From assembly GCA_030704615.1 (NCBI GenBank), contig CM060733.1:48050001-48114000 (forward strand): a DNA stretch of 64,000 bases, read 5' to 3'. The DNA is from Takakia lepidozioides (taxonomy: Eukaryota > Streptophyta > Takakiopsida > Takakiales > Takakiaceae). Below are positions 1 through 11,699 of the stretch, in pieces (positions within the stretch are counted from its first letter, which is position 1; every line of letters starts with the position of its first letter). The notes below the pieces were generated by a model. That model was not told the DNA's origin. It did not search any database and was given only the letters and a program-made list of their open reading frames with translations. The position numbers and the translations under genes are program-made.

Positions 1-737
1 GCTTTGCCCTTGAGCAGTCTCTGGCAACAACATTCAGGGACTGCAGTTAACTGCAGCCCAAGTATTTCGCATTTTGTCTTCTGAATTCTGGACTAAGCTG
101 GACCAAAGTATGCCCTATACTGGATGAGCTTGAGCCCCAGATGGCACTCCTCTTTTGTGTCGGCCTCCCAAGTTCCCCCTCTCGAAGGAGCACCAGTTGT
201 ATCTTTAAGTGGTGCTACTTAGTCGGGTGCATCACCCATTTGTAATCAAAGATTGTAAGCACATTGATGTCAAAGAATTTGTGAATTGAATGGATTGGGT
301 GAAGGGCCCACTGCAGTCGGAAGACTGAAACAAGGATTCCAGCTTACATTTCCTTTCATCTGAAAAAACAGTTGTTTATGTGTATTTAGCCGACATTGGT
401 CTGAGAAGACTATCCTATTGTGGAGGAAAGTAATGTGCTTCTGTCTACAGTTCGTGGTAGATGACCAAAACCTTGGCAGGTTGACTTCTGACTAGGGTTT
501 CCAACTTGCAGGTATTGGCATTTTGTGTTTTGTCTACTGAAGCAGAAATAAGCATTTGCAAACTGCCAGAACTTTGGATTCCTTTGTGATGAATGAGTTG
601 TCGTTGGGTGTTTGCAATGTTATTATCTATTTGGGGACGAAACAGAGTGGGCAGGAGGCCCAGAAGTGGCGTAGAGAGGAGATAGGTGCAGGAGAGCACA
701 GGCTAAATAGAGGGAGGTCTGTGGCAGGCGTTTGCAG

Positions 738-2969
738 GAGGTCCCATGATGCAGGCACGCAATTTTGCAGTGATGACAGGTGTCAATGCAGGCCTTACCT
801 GTGCAATGAAGCGCCTTCGTGGTGGTGTGGAAGATGCCCAAACAAGGTGCCCTTCTCTTTTTTGGCCACTGAAACCTCGCCCCTAATAATAAGGCCGTAC
901 AGACATGCAGACATAGATGTTAACAAAAAATTAGTTTATGTATGAAGAAGCTCATGGTGTCAAGGGGAGGACAACATCAGGAGTGAGTCCTTGCACTGTC
1001 TGAATTTATTGGGATGGTCAAAGTTGGAAGAATAAGATGGTAACCTCGCATGGCTATCGGTAGGCAGCTCTGGCACATGTGGTGACGTGATGTGTGGGGT
1101 GCAGCATGGTAGCAGCATTTGGTTCAGGAGCAGTGTTCTCAGCAGTGAGTGGGATGGGTAGCCCTAACTTGGTCGGCAATGCTGTCACCACCGGGGTCTT
1201 CTTTGCTCTGATTCAAGTTGGCTTATACAAGGTAAGCTGTGCTTTTACATGGCAAAGCGACAAAGCAGCTTCTACCTTCTAGGGTCTTTTTGGAAAGGTT
1301 GTTAAGGTGTTTTTCCAGTTGTCAGTGACTCTTAGGCGCCTATGTTACTGTGATTAGGACCACTGCCCATGCTACTGATGGATCCCATGGTGCAAAATGA
1401 CAGACATAAGAAATTGTTTGCTGGTGCAACTGTTGTTCAGTGTCCGGTTGCATTTGATGGGACCCATGTGAATTAATGACTTCAATGTTAATGCTTTTAG
1501 GATGATAGTGACATGTTGATGTCCCCTTAAAGATGGTGGAACTCCAATAACTATCTGGTGTCTGAGAGAACTGCTTTCCCACGATCATCTGCAGCATGGA
1601 ATATGCCAGTATTCCTGAGTGCTTTGAAAAGTACCACAAAGGGGTGAAAAAGGGTTGGGTGTGGATGGGTGGAAGCAGGTGGGGCAGACCTTCTCACAAA
1701 CTCCAGTAGAGGATAAGCTATATTCTCAAGGGAGAAGCATGCTAAAGGACCTTGGTCTTCAGAAGTATGAGAAAAACTTCAAGAAGGGCTTGCTCACTGA
1801 TCCAACTCTCCCTCTCTTGAATGATAGGTTTGTCTCTCCTCTCTTTCCAAGGTGGCAGTGTTTGGGCTTGACAGTCTTATGTCCTCTCTCTCCCATATCC
1901 CCAGGGTCTGCAATGATATTTTTAATGATACCACCAAGTGATACTTCTCTGTATCTCCACATGTTACTCAATGCCTCATGTGTTGTGAAGCTCTTGGGAT
2001 GTGCGGTGTGATTGACTTTTGGAGATTTTCAGTAATTGATACTGAGATTGTATTCCCACCAAGGCTTGCGCCAAGCTGTGAATTTGGCTTGGTGCCTATT
2101 GTGTGGAGTTGACATCCAACTAACTGCCTGGATGGTTTGGATGCAGCGCTCTTAGGGATGCACGTATTCCACCTGGGCCAAGGCTTCTGATTCTGGATCA
2201 CATAGGAAGGTGCGTATAGTGGAGGCCTTTCATGCTTGGAATAGATGCTCTGGCGGGGTTACAAATCCTTAAAATCAGGGAGAAATTCAGTCAATACCAT
2301 CATCCATTGTTGGTGGCACTTCCAGAAGATGAGGCTACTATCAAGAGGCTCTTTGTATGTCCAATGTCTTTGTGATGTTCAGTCTTGACCTAGTTCATGT
2401 TGATGGTGAAAACAAGTGCAGGAATTGGGAAGATATCTCAGAAAGGCATTAACATTCGCAGGCACTCGAGCAAGGTGGTGGCACTAGAATTTTGGAGGGA
2501 AAAAAGATATCAAGACCTCCTACCCGCGATGACCAAATGCATGTCATTATAGTGTAGTCTATGTGTGGCTATGGTGCCAGCAACTTGCAGGCAAAGTGGG
2601 CATTGTTTGTCTTAACAGTCTGTGTAGATAAAGGGATCAGGTATTGACAGACTTGGGCAGATGCAATTGTCATCTGTGCCATTCAATGTGTCCCCTTCTT
2701 AAAGAGATCAAAAGTTGTTTCATGCTGATTCGAGTGCAAACGATATTTCTTCCAAAGTACTTAATAATGAGGCTACTTCTTCCACTTCTGAACTTTACCT
2801 CCTACTGCAGCTTCTAGCTGGCTTGGTTGGACTTCATAGAAAGTCTCAAAACCATAATGCTCTCAAGGGATCAGTCCCAGGAATAGGTGATGGCAGTACA
2901 GTGATGACACCATCTGTTGCCAGCCTCTTCAGGGACAAGAAAAAATCCAACCAATGGCCCAATGGTTAG
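738..2969 (+). CDS. TIM17/22/23-family membrane protein (HP30-like), 3' part
   Basis: Spliced exons read from phase-matched GT/AG junctions: 738-846, 1105-1231, 1679-1827, 2147-2209, and a weak last exon 2933-2969 ending in TAG. The first exon gives a segment containing QARNFAVMTGVNAGL, the next MVAAFGSGAVFSAVSGMG, which are the glycine-rich membrane helices of the Tim17/Tim22/Tim23 fold. The third gives KYEKNFKKGLLTDPTLPLL, part of the C-terminal SAM-like domain, and the fourth IPPGPRLLILDHI. From memory this order matches the plant HP30/HP30-2 group, implicated in import of proteins lacking cleavable transit peptides into the chloroplast envelope or mitochondria. The exons encoding the N-terminus and first helix were not found and probably lie left of the window. 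The last exon rests only on splice phase and a good pyrimidine tract. Family call is firm; the exact end is not. Confidence 0.75.
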
Positions 2970-4214
2970 TAGACGGGTGCCTTACAAGGACGTGTGTCCA
3001 AAAGCCACATTGGTGTACATTGGATTTCACCCAATGTTTGTTGTAAAGACAAGCTCATTGGGTCAATGTGTGGTGAGGGCTTTGAGGTCCTTGGGGGAAG
3101 TTTGAGGTTTGGGCATTCCCTAGCCTTTTTTTCAGTGTGACGTGACAACATGACTCCACAAGTTGGAAAGGCAGTAACCCCCTTGTTTTGCACAATTCTG
3201 TTGCCAATGCCAGACTCTGTTGATGCCAGCCCAATTCTCCACTGTTGTTAGGATATTCCCTCTAGTCACCAAATTTTCACTGGTGAAAATGTATGGATTG
3301 TACAATGTCTCTCTTGAAACTTCCTCACCCAACACAGCATAACCAACCCTCTTCTTCACCTAAAGGCAGATGGCCTCACCTCCTTTTCAAGCATGTTGTC
3401 CCACCTCTGTGATTGAATGTAGGCAGTGCATGAGAAGAAGACATGGAGAATATCGTTGGAAGACCCAAGTCAACTAGCAGCCACTCTGTGTTAAGCACCA
3501 GCACTCCTTAGTAGAATACTGAGGCGAGTGGAAGATGGCACGTTTCTGGTCATAGTAGCGTAGGACGTCTCTGACAGGAGTTCTTCTCAAATTCTTCACA
3601 GAGGTTGGACAACGGGCTTGAAAAGGTTATCTGCCTGTAGAATATATAATACCTCGACTGCAGCTGTTATGATGATGGTTTGTTCACTGAATCCTATCTC
3701 CAGCTGCTGACATTACTGTCATTTTTCTCTTCGTCGGGCAAAATCAGCAAAAGCATTTCTGAACTTTGCTTTCAGTACGTTGTTTCCCTCTGATTTGAAA
3801 GATGTCTTTAGAGCATTAGCCTATGTGATGCGGTGGTTGAAGCTGTGGCTGCTCACTTATGTATCAAAGAGAAGTCCGAGATTACCAGACTTCAGAATAA
3901 GCGCATAAGGGAGGTGGGTTGGGGTGGTCTATCTGCCATGATCCAAGGTCGAACAGCATCTGGTGGTAGTTCTGATGTTGATGCACACAATGGAGCTCAT
4001 GGCCGAGAATGCCACAGGGATGACTTTGATGATGATTGAAGAGTTCCAACTCAACAAATGGTATGGTTTATTCTCGAGTAGATGACTGGAGTGGTTCTGC
4101 TTCACTGTTGATACTTAGCAAGGAGCCTGTTCTCATGAAGGGAGACTTCTTTGACGTATTCACAAGCCGTGAGATTTAATGTGGGTTTAAGTTGAATGCT
4201 CTGTAACTAAAAGT
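2970..4214. other. Intergenic, no recognisable gene
   Basis: Downstream of the TIM17-like gene and upstream of the PPR gene. Only short open frames occur; the longest, at 3833-4039 on the plus strand, has an acidic tail but no motif I recognise. It could hold 3' UTR of the first gene and the missing 5' part of the PPR gene. Confidence 0.5.
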
Positions 4215-6539
4215 TTGGCGTTATGCAGCAAGGCAGGGCTGAACCGGGCGCACTTGTTAGTCGGACATCAGACTGGCACTTATGGGGTGGTTAGGACAGT
4301 ATGTAAGGCTGGACGATTGAAAGAGGTGCCTGTTGTGAACCAACAGGGCATTCATGACGACTTCAATACTTATGTCTGCATCTTGCAGGAATGCATCAAA
4401 ATGAAAGACCTTGCAGAGGGAAAGCGGGTGCACAGATGCATTATCCAAAGTGGATTCAAACCGAATACTTTTCTACTGAATGCCCTTGTCAACATGTATG
4501 CCAAGTGTGGGAGCATGGTGGATGCCCGCCAAGTGTTTGACAAAATGCCAGAACGTGATACTTTTTCATGGAATATGATCATAGCAGGATATGCCAAGCA
4601 TGGATGTGGTGAGGAGGCCTTCAAGATCTTCAAACAAATGCAACGGGAAGCGGTGACGCCCAACAGAGTTACGTTCATTTGCATTCTCAAGGCGTGTGCG
4701 AGCCTAGGATCCCTAGAAAAGGGCAAAGAAGTTCATGCAGACATCGTCAAAGCTGGTGTTTCTCAAGATATCAATATGGAGACTACCCTTGTCGACATGT
4801 TTGCCAAGTGTGGGAGCGTAAAGGATGCACGCCAAGTGTTCGACAATATGGGTGAACGTAATGTGGTCTCATGGAGCGCTATGATTGGAGGATATGCTCA
4901 GCATGGGTGTGGTTGGGAAGCTTTGGAGATCTATGAGCAAATGATACAGAAGGGGGTGCTACCCGACAAGGTCACATTCATTTGTGTTCTCAATGCATGT
5001 ACCAGCCTAGGATCCCTGGAAAACGGCAAAGAGGTCCATGCTCACATTATTGAAGCTGGAATTGGAACAGATATCATCCTGGAGACTGCCCTTGCTGACA
5101 TGTATGCCAAATGTGGAAGCCTTAAAGTTGCACGCCAAGTGTTTGACAATATGTCCAAACGAAATGTGGTCTCATGGAATGCGATGATTGCTGGGTATAC
5201 TCAGCATGGGTGTGGTAGGGAGGCTTTGGAGATCTATGAGCAAATGATACAGGAAGGGATGAGGCCCAACAGGGTCACATTCCTTAGTGTTCTCAATGCG
5301 TGTGCCAGCCTAGGAGCCCTGGAAAAGGGCCAAGACGTCCACGCTGACATTAGTAAATGTGGAATCACACCAGATCTTACTCTGGAGAACACCCTTGTTG
5401 ACATGTATGCCAAATGTGGAAGCATAAAGGGTGCACGTCAAGTGTTCGACAATATGGCTCAACAAGATGTGGTGTCATGGAGTGCAATGATAGCAGGATA
5501 TGCTCAACATGGATGCGGTACAGAGGCTTTGGACATGTATGCACAAATGAGACGGGCAAGGGTGATGCCCACTAAGGTCACATTCATTTGTGCTCTCAAT
5601 GCGTGTGCAAGCCTTGGAGATCTTGAAAAGGGCATGGAGGTCCAAGCTCACATTGTCAGAGATGGAATTGCACCAGATATTGTCCTGGAGAATACCCTTG
5701 TGGACATGTTTGCCAAATGTGGGAGTGTAAAGGATGCCCGTGAAGTGTTTGACAATATGGCTCAAAGAGATGTGGTTTCTTGGAGCACAATGATTGCAGG
5801 GTATGCCCAGCATGGGTGTGGTAGGGAGGCCTTTGAGATGTATGAGCAAATGGTGCGGGAAGGGGTTACCCCCAACAAGGTCACGTTTATCTGTGTTCTC
5901 AATGCTTGTGCCAGCCTGCCAGCACTGGGTAAGGGCAAACAGGTCCATACTGACATCATCAAAGCTGGAATAGAGTCATATATCAATTTGGAGAACTCCC
6001 TTGTTAACATGTATGCCAAATGCGGGAGCTTGAAGGATGCACATGAGATTTTTGCAAACATGGCTAGACGAGACGTGGTCTCATGGAATGCGATGATTGC
6101 AGGGTTTGCTCAGCATGGATGTGGTAGGGAGGCCATCCAAATATTTGAACAAATGCAACAGGAAGGCTTGAAGCCAGACGATATCACCTACATGGGTGTT
6201 CTCTCTGCTTGTAGCCATGTCGGCCTAGTGGATGAAGGCCGTTACTTCTTTGATTCCATGAGTCAAGATCATGGCCTCACTCCTACAATGGAGCACTTTG
6301 GCTGCATGGTGGATCTTCTCAGTCGTGGAGGGCAACTGGAGGAGGTAAATAACTTCATTAACCAAATGCCCATTGAACCTGATGCTTTGGTGTGGGCAAC
6401 CTTGCTTGGTGCCTGCAGGATTCATGGTGACATGGAGCTAGCAGAACATGCTGCAAAATGTCTTCTCAAGTGTGATCCACAGCATGCCCTAAGGGATGGG
6501 CTGCTATCGAACACCTATGCAGTGGCTGGTGGTGGTTAG
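4215..6539 (+). pseudogene. PLS-class pentatricopeptide repeat protein, C-terminally truncated
   Basis: A single open exon of about 774 codons made of PPR repeats. PPR proteins of this class bind organellar RNA and, with a DYW domain, edit C to U. Six units of about 101 residues begin with MYAKCGS or MFAKCGS and run through a VFDNM and a GYAQHGCG motif to the next VHA(D/H)I motif, the P-L-S triplet pattern. A final E-type region follows (CMVDLL, QMPIEPDALVWATLLGACR). The frame stops at a TAG inside a 161-bp tandem duplication just where the E+/DYW region should start. The frame opens with TTG and its first ATG is near residue 57; an AG acceptor in TTATGCAG near 4222-4229 suggests an upstream exon, or the start has been lost. 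No clear targeting peptide is visible. Taken with the shifted DYW remnant downstream, this is most likely a recent pseudogene. Confidence 0.8.
4470..6180 (+). repeat. Internal ~303-bp tandem coding repeats of the PPR gene
   Basis: Six coding units of about 303 bp (101 codons) follow each other, each with the words for YAKCGS or FAKCGS, ARQVFDNM, VVSWS/NAMI and QHGCG. Neighbouring units are much more alike than usual for a PPR tract, with near-identical stretches, which points to unit duplication or gene conversion inside the gene. Confidence 0.75.
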
Positions 6540-6741
6540 GAAAAGGACGGAAGACGTAAGTGCCTGAAAGGAGCCAGGGGATTCATGGTGACATGGAGCT
6601 AGCAGAACATGCTGCAAAATGTCTTCTCAAGTGTGATCCACAGCATGCCCTAAGGTATGGGCTGCTATCGAACACCTTTGCAGTGGCTGGTGGTGGTTAG
6701 GAAAAGGACGGAAGACGTAAGTGCCTGAAAGGAGCCAGGGC
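6420..6741 (+). repeat. 161-bp tandem duplication at the PPR 3' end
   Basis: Bases 6420-6580 are repeated at 6581-6741, starting ATTCATGGTGACATGG in both copies, with only a few substitutions (for example AAGGGATGG versus AAGGTATGG and CCTATGC versus CCTTTGC). Both copies carry the GGTTAGG stop, so the frame-breaking change came before the duplication. The near identity shows the event is recent. Confidence 0.95.
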
Positions 6742-6744
6742 AAG

Positions 6745-7110
6745 GCTGCATGGAGGTCGACTAAGATGCAAACTACACGCACAAATCAAGGAAATGCATG
6801 CTGAGCTGGAGATGTTGATAGGGACGATGAAGGAGGCCGGAAAAGTGCCTGACACACACTTCGTCTTGCATAATGTTGAGGAGCAACAGGAATTTTCTCT
6901 TTGCCACCACAGCAAGAAGTTAGGCATTGCTTCAGGGTTTGCACACCCCTTGGATGCCTATCTACAGCAGCAAAAACGTTCAGGCATGCGGAAACTTGCC
7001 ACAACCAAGTTGTTCACCTTGAAGGTTGTTGGGCAAGCAATTGTTTTGATGTGGTTTGTTCTTTTGCAACTTCTGAAGCAAGCTCCATGAAATTCATGCA
7101 ATTGCACAGG
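6745..7110 (+). pseudogene. DYW-domain remnant of the PPR gene, frameshifted
   Basis: After the duplication, the expected E+/DYW text appears in pieces: GQGCMEVD, then in another frame EMHAELEMLIGTMKEAG, VPDTHFVLHNVEE and FSLCHHSKKLG. The HSEK-like box that normally carries the zinc-binding and catalytic His/Glu pair reads HSKK, so the Glu is lost. Further along, a third frame keeps a decayed form of the segment that normally ends in the DYW triplet, but no DYW terminus is seen. This shows the PPR gene once coded for a DYW-type editing factor. Confidence 0.75.
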
Positions 7111-7974
7111 GAATGCAGAAAGGTTTCAATCTCCGTTGTTGAAAACCGTTGTCCACAGATTTCAGGAGCAGCAGTATTGAAAATCTTGAAGCCATGCTGT
7201 TGTGAAATTTTGCACCCAAATGGGTCGAGGAAGGAAGGCAATCTCCAGGTTGATGACTACTCAATTATTCCCGTGGTGGTTATATATAACCACCCAGATT
7301 TTGTCTCAGGTGTATTAGACATACTTGCATGAACCACCCAATCCCAAGAAGAGCAAACTTGCTGCAGAGTTTCATTACAACACATTCACCCCTGAACTGG
7401 GTTCAGAGCAAACTATACTTTCCACAATCTGAAATTTATCCATGCAGTTTCCCATGTTCATACAAGTAATGACAGCTTTGTTTCTATTATTTTTCTGGTG
7501 CTGCTCTTCCCTCTATCTACATGTTTACTTTCCCACACCTGTGTCTTATCTCCTTCTCACTCTTAACTCTAATGAGAGATGCAAAGTTCACAACAGCAAA
7601 GAAGTTACTCCACTGTTGTGCTGGTGGGAAACTGTAGGAATTGAAGTTACTCATTCCAGAGGCCAGGTCTGGAGTCTGGACGATTGGTTTCTATCACAAC
7701 TAGAGAGACACCAGAGATCAAAACCGGATCTGTGAGGTCTGCTTTTTATTCTAATGTCAACCTGGAAGAAGCTTGCTGTGCAGAGTCTCAGATTATACAA
7801 GCAAAATCTGCAAGATCTCTGTTTCAAGCTGAGAACCTAGCTACCTACAGACAAAAGTGAAGAACCTTCAGTCAGAGTACACAAATACTCTTGCATCTGG
7901 TTACCAAAACATATGCTCACAAAACACATCACGATTGCTTCACAAGTCTAGAGGACTATTATCCATACTCGCAA
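7111..7974. other. Intergenic, no recognisable gene
   Basis: Lies between the PPR remnant and the 3' end of the convergent LRR gene. Only short open frames without known motifs are seen. It presumably holds the 3' UTRs of both genes. Confidence 0.4.
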
Positions 7975-10900
7975 TCATAGTTTCCCATGGTAGGTGAAGT
8001 GGCTCTTAGTTACGCCAGCTTTGGCTGGAGTCTTCTCTCTCTCTCTCTTTCCCATGGTAGGTCGCAGTATGAAATGGCGTGCCGGAGCCCAGGCAATCGC
8101 CGTTATTGCTACAGAGACAAACCCAATTGTCATGCCCAAGAGAAAGCCAGGAATTGATATAAACTCTCCAAAATCTATGGTTTTGTCGGTGTCAATAGCT
8201 GGCCCTGGTGGGGTCGAGGTACTAATTCCTTGTGAGGGGCACTCTCTGGAGAGAGGAAACCCACATAAAGCGGGATTGTCGAGAAATGATGAGTTTAGGT
8301 ATTTTGAGCTGAAGAGACCTGTTGGAATCTGCCCAGAGAGGTTGTTATCAGACAGATTAAGAAAGCCCAAGGCACTCAAGCCTGCCAGGTTGTCTGGAAT
8401 TGTACCGCTCAGTAGATTATAGGAGAGGTCCAATGACTCCAGTGCCCTGATGTTGGACATGCTCCCTGGGATGGGGCCTGTGAAAGAATTGTGGGACAAA
8501 TTCAGGTAGAGGAGCTCCTCCAGTTGTCCAATCTCTATTGGAATCACGCCACTGAGTGCATTTACCGAGACGTCAACCGAAGTTGTGGTCAGTAAGATAT
8601 ACTCCAGTATCAATGTGTTGCCCTTGACTGTGATTTGCAGATCGTCGGCAAAAAGAGTGAAAGGACCAAGACTTCCATTGAATCGATTGAGTCCCGTTGA
8701 TGCATTCGCCTTAACATTGAAGCCCAGCAACTGACTTAATCTTTGTGGGAGCCCACCTGTGAAGTAGTTGTGTGAGAGATCCAACACCTGCAATTGAGTG
8801 AGATTCCAAACCCAATCTGGAATTGGGCCACTAAGTGTGTTGTGTCTAAAACTGAGCACCCGTAGTTCCTTAAAATCACTACCCTGAAAAACTGGGATAC
8901 TCCCATTGAATTGGTTTTCACTGAAATCAACTATCACAAGATGAGTACATTTAGCCAAGGAAATTGGAACCTGTCCTGTAAATTGATTGTAGTTAACTGA
9001 CAAAGTCTGAAGGGAGTTGCTAAACTTTGCCAAATCTAATGAGAACTGTCCTGTAATTAAGTTGTTACCAAGTTTTAGTTTCTGTAGAATCGAACACTTC
9101 TCAAGTTCGATGGGTATGTTCCCACTGAGCTGATTGGATTCCAACATTAGTTCTACAAGAGAGGAACAATTTCCTAAACTAGCAGGAATGGTGCCTGTGA
9201 TCCTGTTGCTTTGAAGGTAAAGTTTTGTTAGGTTTTGCAACTGCCCCAACTCCATCGGTATATTCCCAGATAGCTTGTTGTTATTCAAGTCCAACTCCAC
9301 CAAAGATGAGCAATTTCCCAAACTAGCAGGAATGATGCCTGTAAGCCTATTGTTCAATAGGTACAGTATTGTTAGGTTTTGCAGCCGCCCTAGCTCCACT
9401 GGTATGTTCCCACTCAGCTGGTTGTTGTTCAACGATAGCACCACCAAAGATGAGCAATCTCCCAAACTAGCTGGAATGGTGCCTGTGAGTCTGTTTTTGT
9501 AAAAGTTAAGAAGTGTTAGCTTTTGTAACCTCCCTAGCTCCATCGGTATGTTTCCTGTGAGCTGATTGGAGTCCAAGTCCAGCTGCACCAAAGATGAGCA
9601 ATTTCCCAAACTAGCTGGAATTGTGCCATTGAGGCTGTTGTTCCACAGGTGAAGAATGTTTAGGTTTTGCAACCTCCCTAGCTCCATCGGTATGTTTCCA
9701 GTGAGCTGACTGGAGGACAGTTCCAAACCCGTCAAAAGTGAGCAGTCTCCCAAACTAGCAGGAATGGTACCTGTGAGGCTGTTGTTCCATAAGAAAAGGA
9801 GTGTTAGGTTTTGCAACCTCCCTAGTTCCATCGGTATGTTCCCAGTCAGCTGATTGGAGTCCAAGTCCAGCTCCCTCAAAGATGAGCAGTTTCCCAACTC
9901 AGCTGGAATGGTGCCTGTGAGTTTGTTTTTCCATAGGTCAAGGAACGTTAGGTTTTGCAACCTCCCTAGTACCTTCGGTATGTTCCCACTGAGTTGATTG
10001 GAGTCCAAGTCCAGATCCACCAGAGATGAGCAGTTTCCCAAACTAGCTGGAATGGTGCCTGTGAGGTGGTTTGTCCATAGGTCAAGGGCCATTAGGTTGT
10101 GCAGCCTCCCTAGCTCCATGGGTATGTTCCCACTCAACTGATTGTCGAACAACACCACGTCCACCAAAGATGAGCAGTTTCCCAAACTAGCAGGAATGGT
10201 GCCTATGAGCGTGTTGTTCCAAAGGAAAAGGGTTGTTAGATTTTGCAAAGTCCCTAGCTCCATAGGTATGTTCCCACTGAGTTGATTGGAGTCCAAGTCG
10301 AGCTCCACCAAATATGAGCAATCTCCCAAACTAGCAGGAATGACGCCTGTGAGGTTGTTGCATGGCAGGTAACAATCTCAGCTCTAAGGTATAGAAATGA
10401 GATGATTATTTATAGCGTCAGCAGCGGAACGCTTGCAGAGCTAATGAGAGACAAGAGAAAACACGTGAAGCAAGAAACAGAGAGCCTCCACAAGCAACTC
10501 ACAAACATCTATTGCTCAAGGGTTTGCCCAAGAGTCAAATCCTGGTGCAAATATGCATCTTTTATCCTCGTACTGGATGAGAATAGATCATCGAGTAAGA
10601 AACAACTCAAGTTTGTAGGGACAAAACCTGTGAGAGCATTGGAGGACAAGTTGAGAATTTGCAAGAAAGAGAGATTGCCAAGCAATGGACTGATGGTGCC
10701 TTGGAGCTCCATGCCTCCAAGATTCAGCCCTACCACGTGTGCGCGTGCTTCATCACAGGTGACGCCGTTCCATGAGTGACAAATGTCTCTTTCTGTCGCT
10801 GCGCTCCAGTTCGTTAGTATTCCTTTTGGATCCTCAAGTATGTCATTCTTGAATGCCAACAACACCTCCAAGTCCACAATTCGACCGCTCTCGCCTATGT

Positions 10901-11057
10901 CGAGATCATCAGCCATTTTTGACTTCACGTGCTCCTGCAAGGCTGGAGACTTAGGCGATGGTGGTGTTGCCCCACACAACACACCTGCCATCAGTACGCC
11001 TAGTACTAGCGCTGTGCCCAAAACCTCGTGTAAGCTCGCACGAGTCATCACAGCCAT
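7975..11057 (-). CDS. LRR receptor-like protein (no kinase), two exons
   Basis: Exon 1 runs from the ATG at 11057 to 10628 and exon 2 from 10346 to 7975. The donor CTCACAG/GTTTTG and acceptor CTCACAG/GCGTC restore an LTG-VIPASLG repeat in frame, giving about 933 residues. Order: signal peptide (hydrophobic stretch ending near VLCGA), an LRRNT_2 cap with LEVLLAFKNDI and WNGVTCD, then over 20 LRRs with consensus LDLDSNQLSGNIP. Near the C-terminus comes a non-LRR island between repeats, an acidic juxtamembrane segment, and one transmembrane helix (GFLLGMTIGFVSVAITAIAW) with a short basic tail. There is no kinase domain, so it is a receptor-like protein of the cell surface that probably signals through partner kinases; the ligand is unknown. 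An upstream in-frame ATG at 11153 is less likely because it would bury the signal peptide. The last ~20 residues come from an inserted repeat. Confidence 0.88.
7981..8062. mobile_element. 52-bp retroposed insertion with 15-bp target duplication in the LRR gene
   Basis: The word TTTCCCATGGTAGGT occurs at 7981-7995 and again at 8048-8062, flanking 52 bp that end in a (TC)n run. A diverged copy of the inserted text (starting GAGGTGGCTCTTAGTTTC) lies in a FEY intron at about 47460-47510 and also ends in TC repeats. One direct repeat plus insert is 67 bp, so the reading frame of the receptor tail was shifted. The flanking repeat fits a target-site duplication of a non-LTR retroposon. Confidence 0.7.
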
Positions 11058-11157
11058 GCTTGTGCACACAGGCAGGCTTATTACACCCTCGCCTTGGCAC
11101 TGCAGCAGCACAGTAAAAGCAAGCGAGTAGGGAGGTGGTGCAGGCGAGCACAAGGAA

Positions 11158-11414
11158 CGGTAGCAGCGAGCGTGGCCCGCATACTTTTGATTTTGCTTTT
11201 ATACACCCACCCTCACCAACCACCCGGTACATCTGCAGAGGACTATCCCATGCCCGGAGATACCCGCCGGGCATCAATATGAGCCATACTTAGATATACA
11301 TATTTGTGTATACCTACACGCCTCCCCAAGGAACTTTAATAAAGCTGTCTCCTAACCCAAAGGGCTACTGCCTGCGGCCCTGCTGGCAGGAGGGTGGACA
11401 CCTGTGTGACACCA
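11158..11414 (-). promoter_or_regulatory. LRR gene upstream region running into a SINE body
   Basis: Upstream of the LRR start codon (minus strand). No clear TATA box could be assigned. The part from about 11290 to 11414 reads as the tail of the tRNA-derived repeat whose head is at 11415-11485. Confidence 0.25.
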
Positions 11415-11485
11415 ATCGGTGGGTTGAACCCACAACCACTTCCTAGGTGGTATGTGCCAATTTCCACTGGGCTACAGCCAGAGCG
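11415..11485 (-). mobile_element. tRNA-derived SINE head
   Basis: On the minus strand a polymerase III A-box-like word, TGTAGCCCAGTGG, is followed about 45 bases later by a B-box-like GGGTTCAACCC, the internal promoter spacing of a tRNA. The stem pairings of a real tRNA are not kept and the sequence continues as a non-tRNA body toward 11290, which fits a SINE. A more decayed relative sharing ATACCA...AGTGGTT...GTTCAA lies near 44395-44470. Confidence 0.5.
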
Positions 11486-11699
11486 CTAGGGCTACGTGTT
11501 GCCTCGCACTACTAGTGAAGACTTGGGACAACAACGTCCAGAAAATATGGCATGCAACTGAATTGTTAATTTGTTGATGGGATAAGACGTTATATTCAAG
11601 TTTCATGCAGGTGTTAATTGGTCGTTGTTGAACGGTGAGAAAATGACTGGATATTTTTTCAAAAAGCCAGACAAAGACGGGAAAGTACTCTCTTCAGTT

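Noticed and set aside
1-737. N-terminal exon of the TIM17-like gene
   Set aside because: No segment gives the expected first helix with matching splice phase; short frames here lack family motifs.
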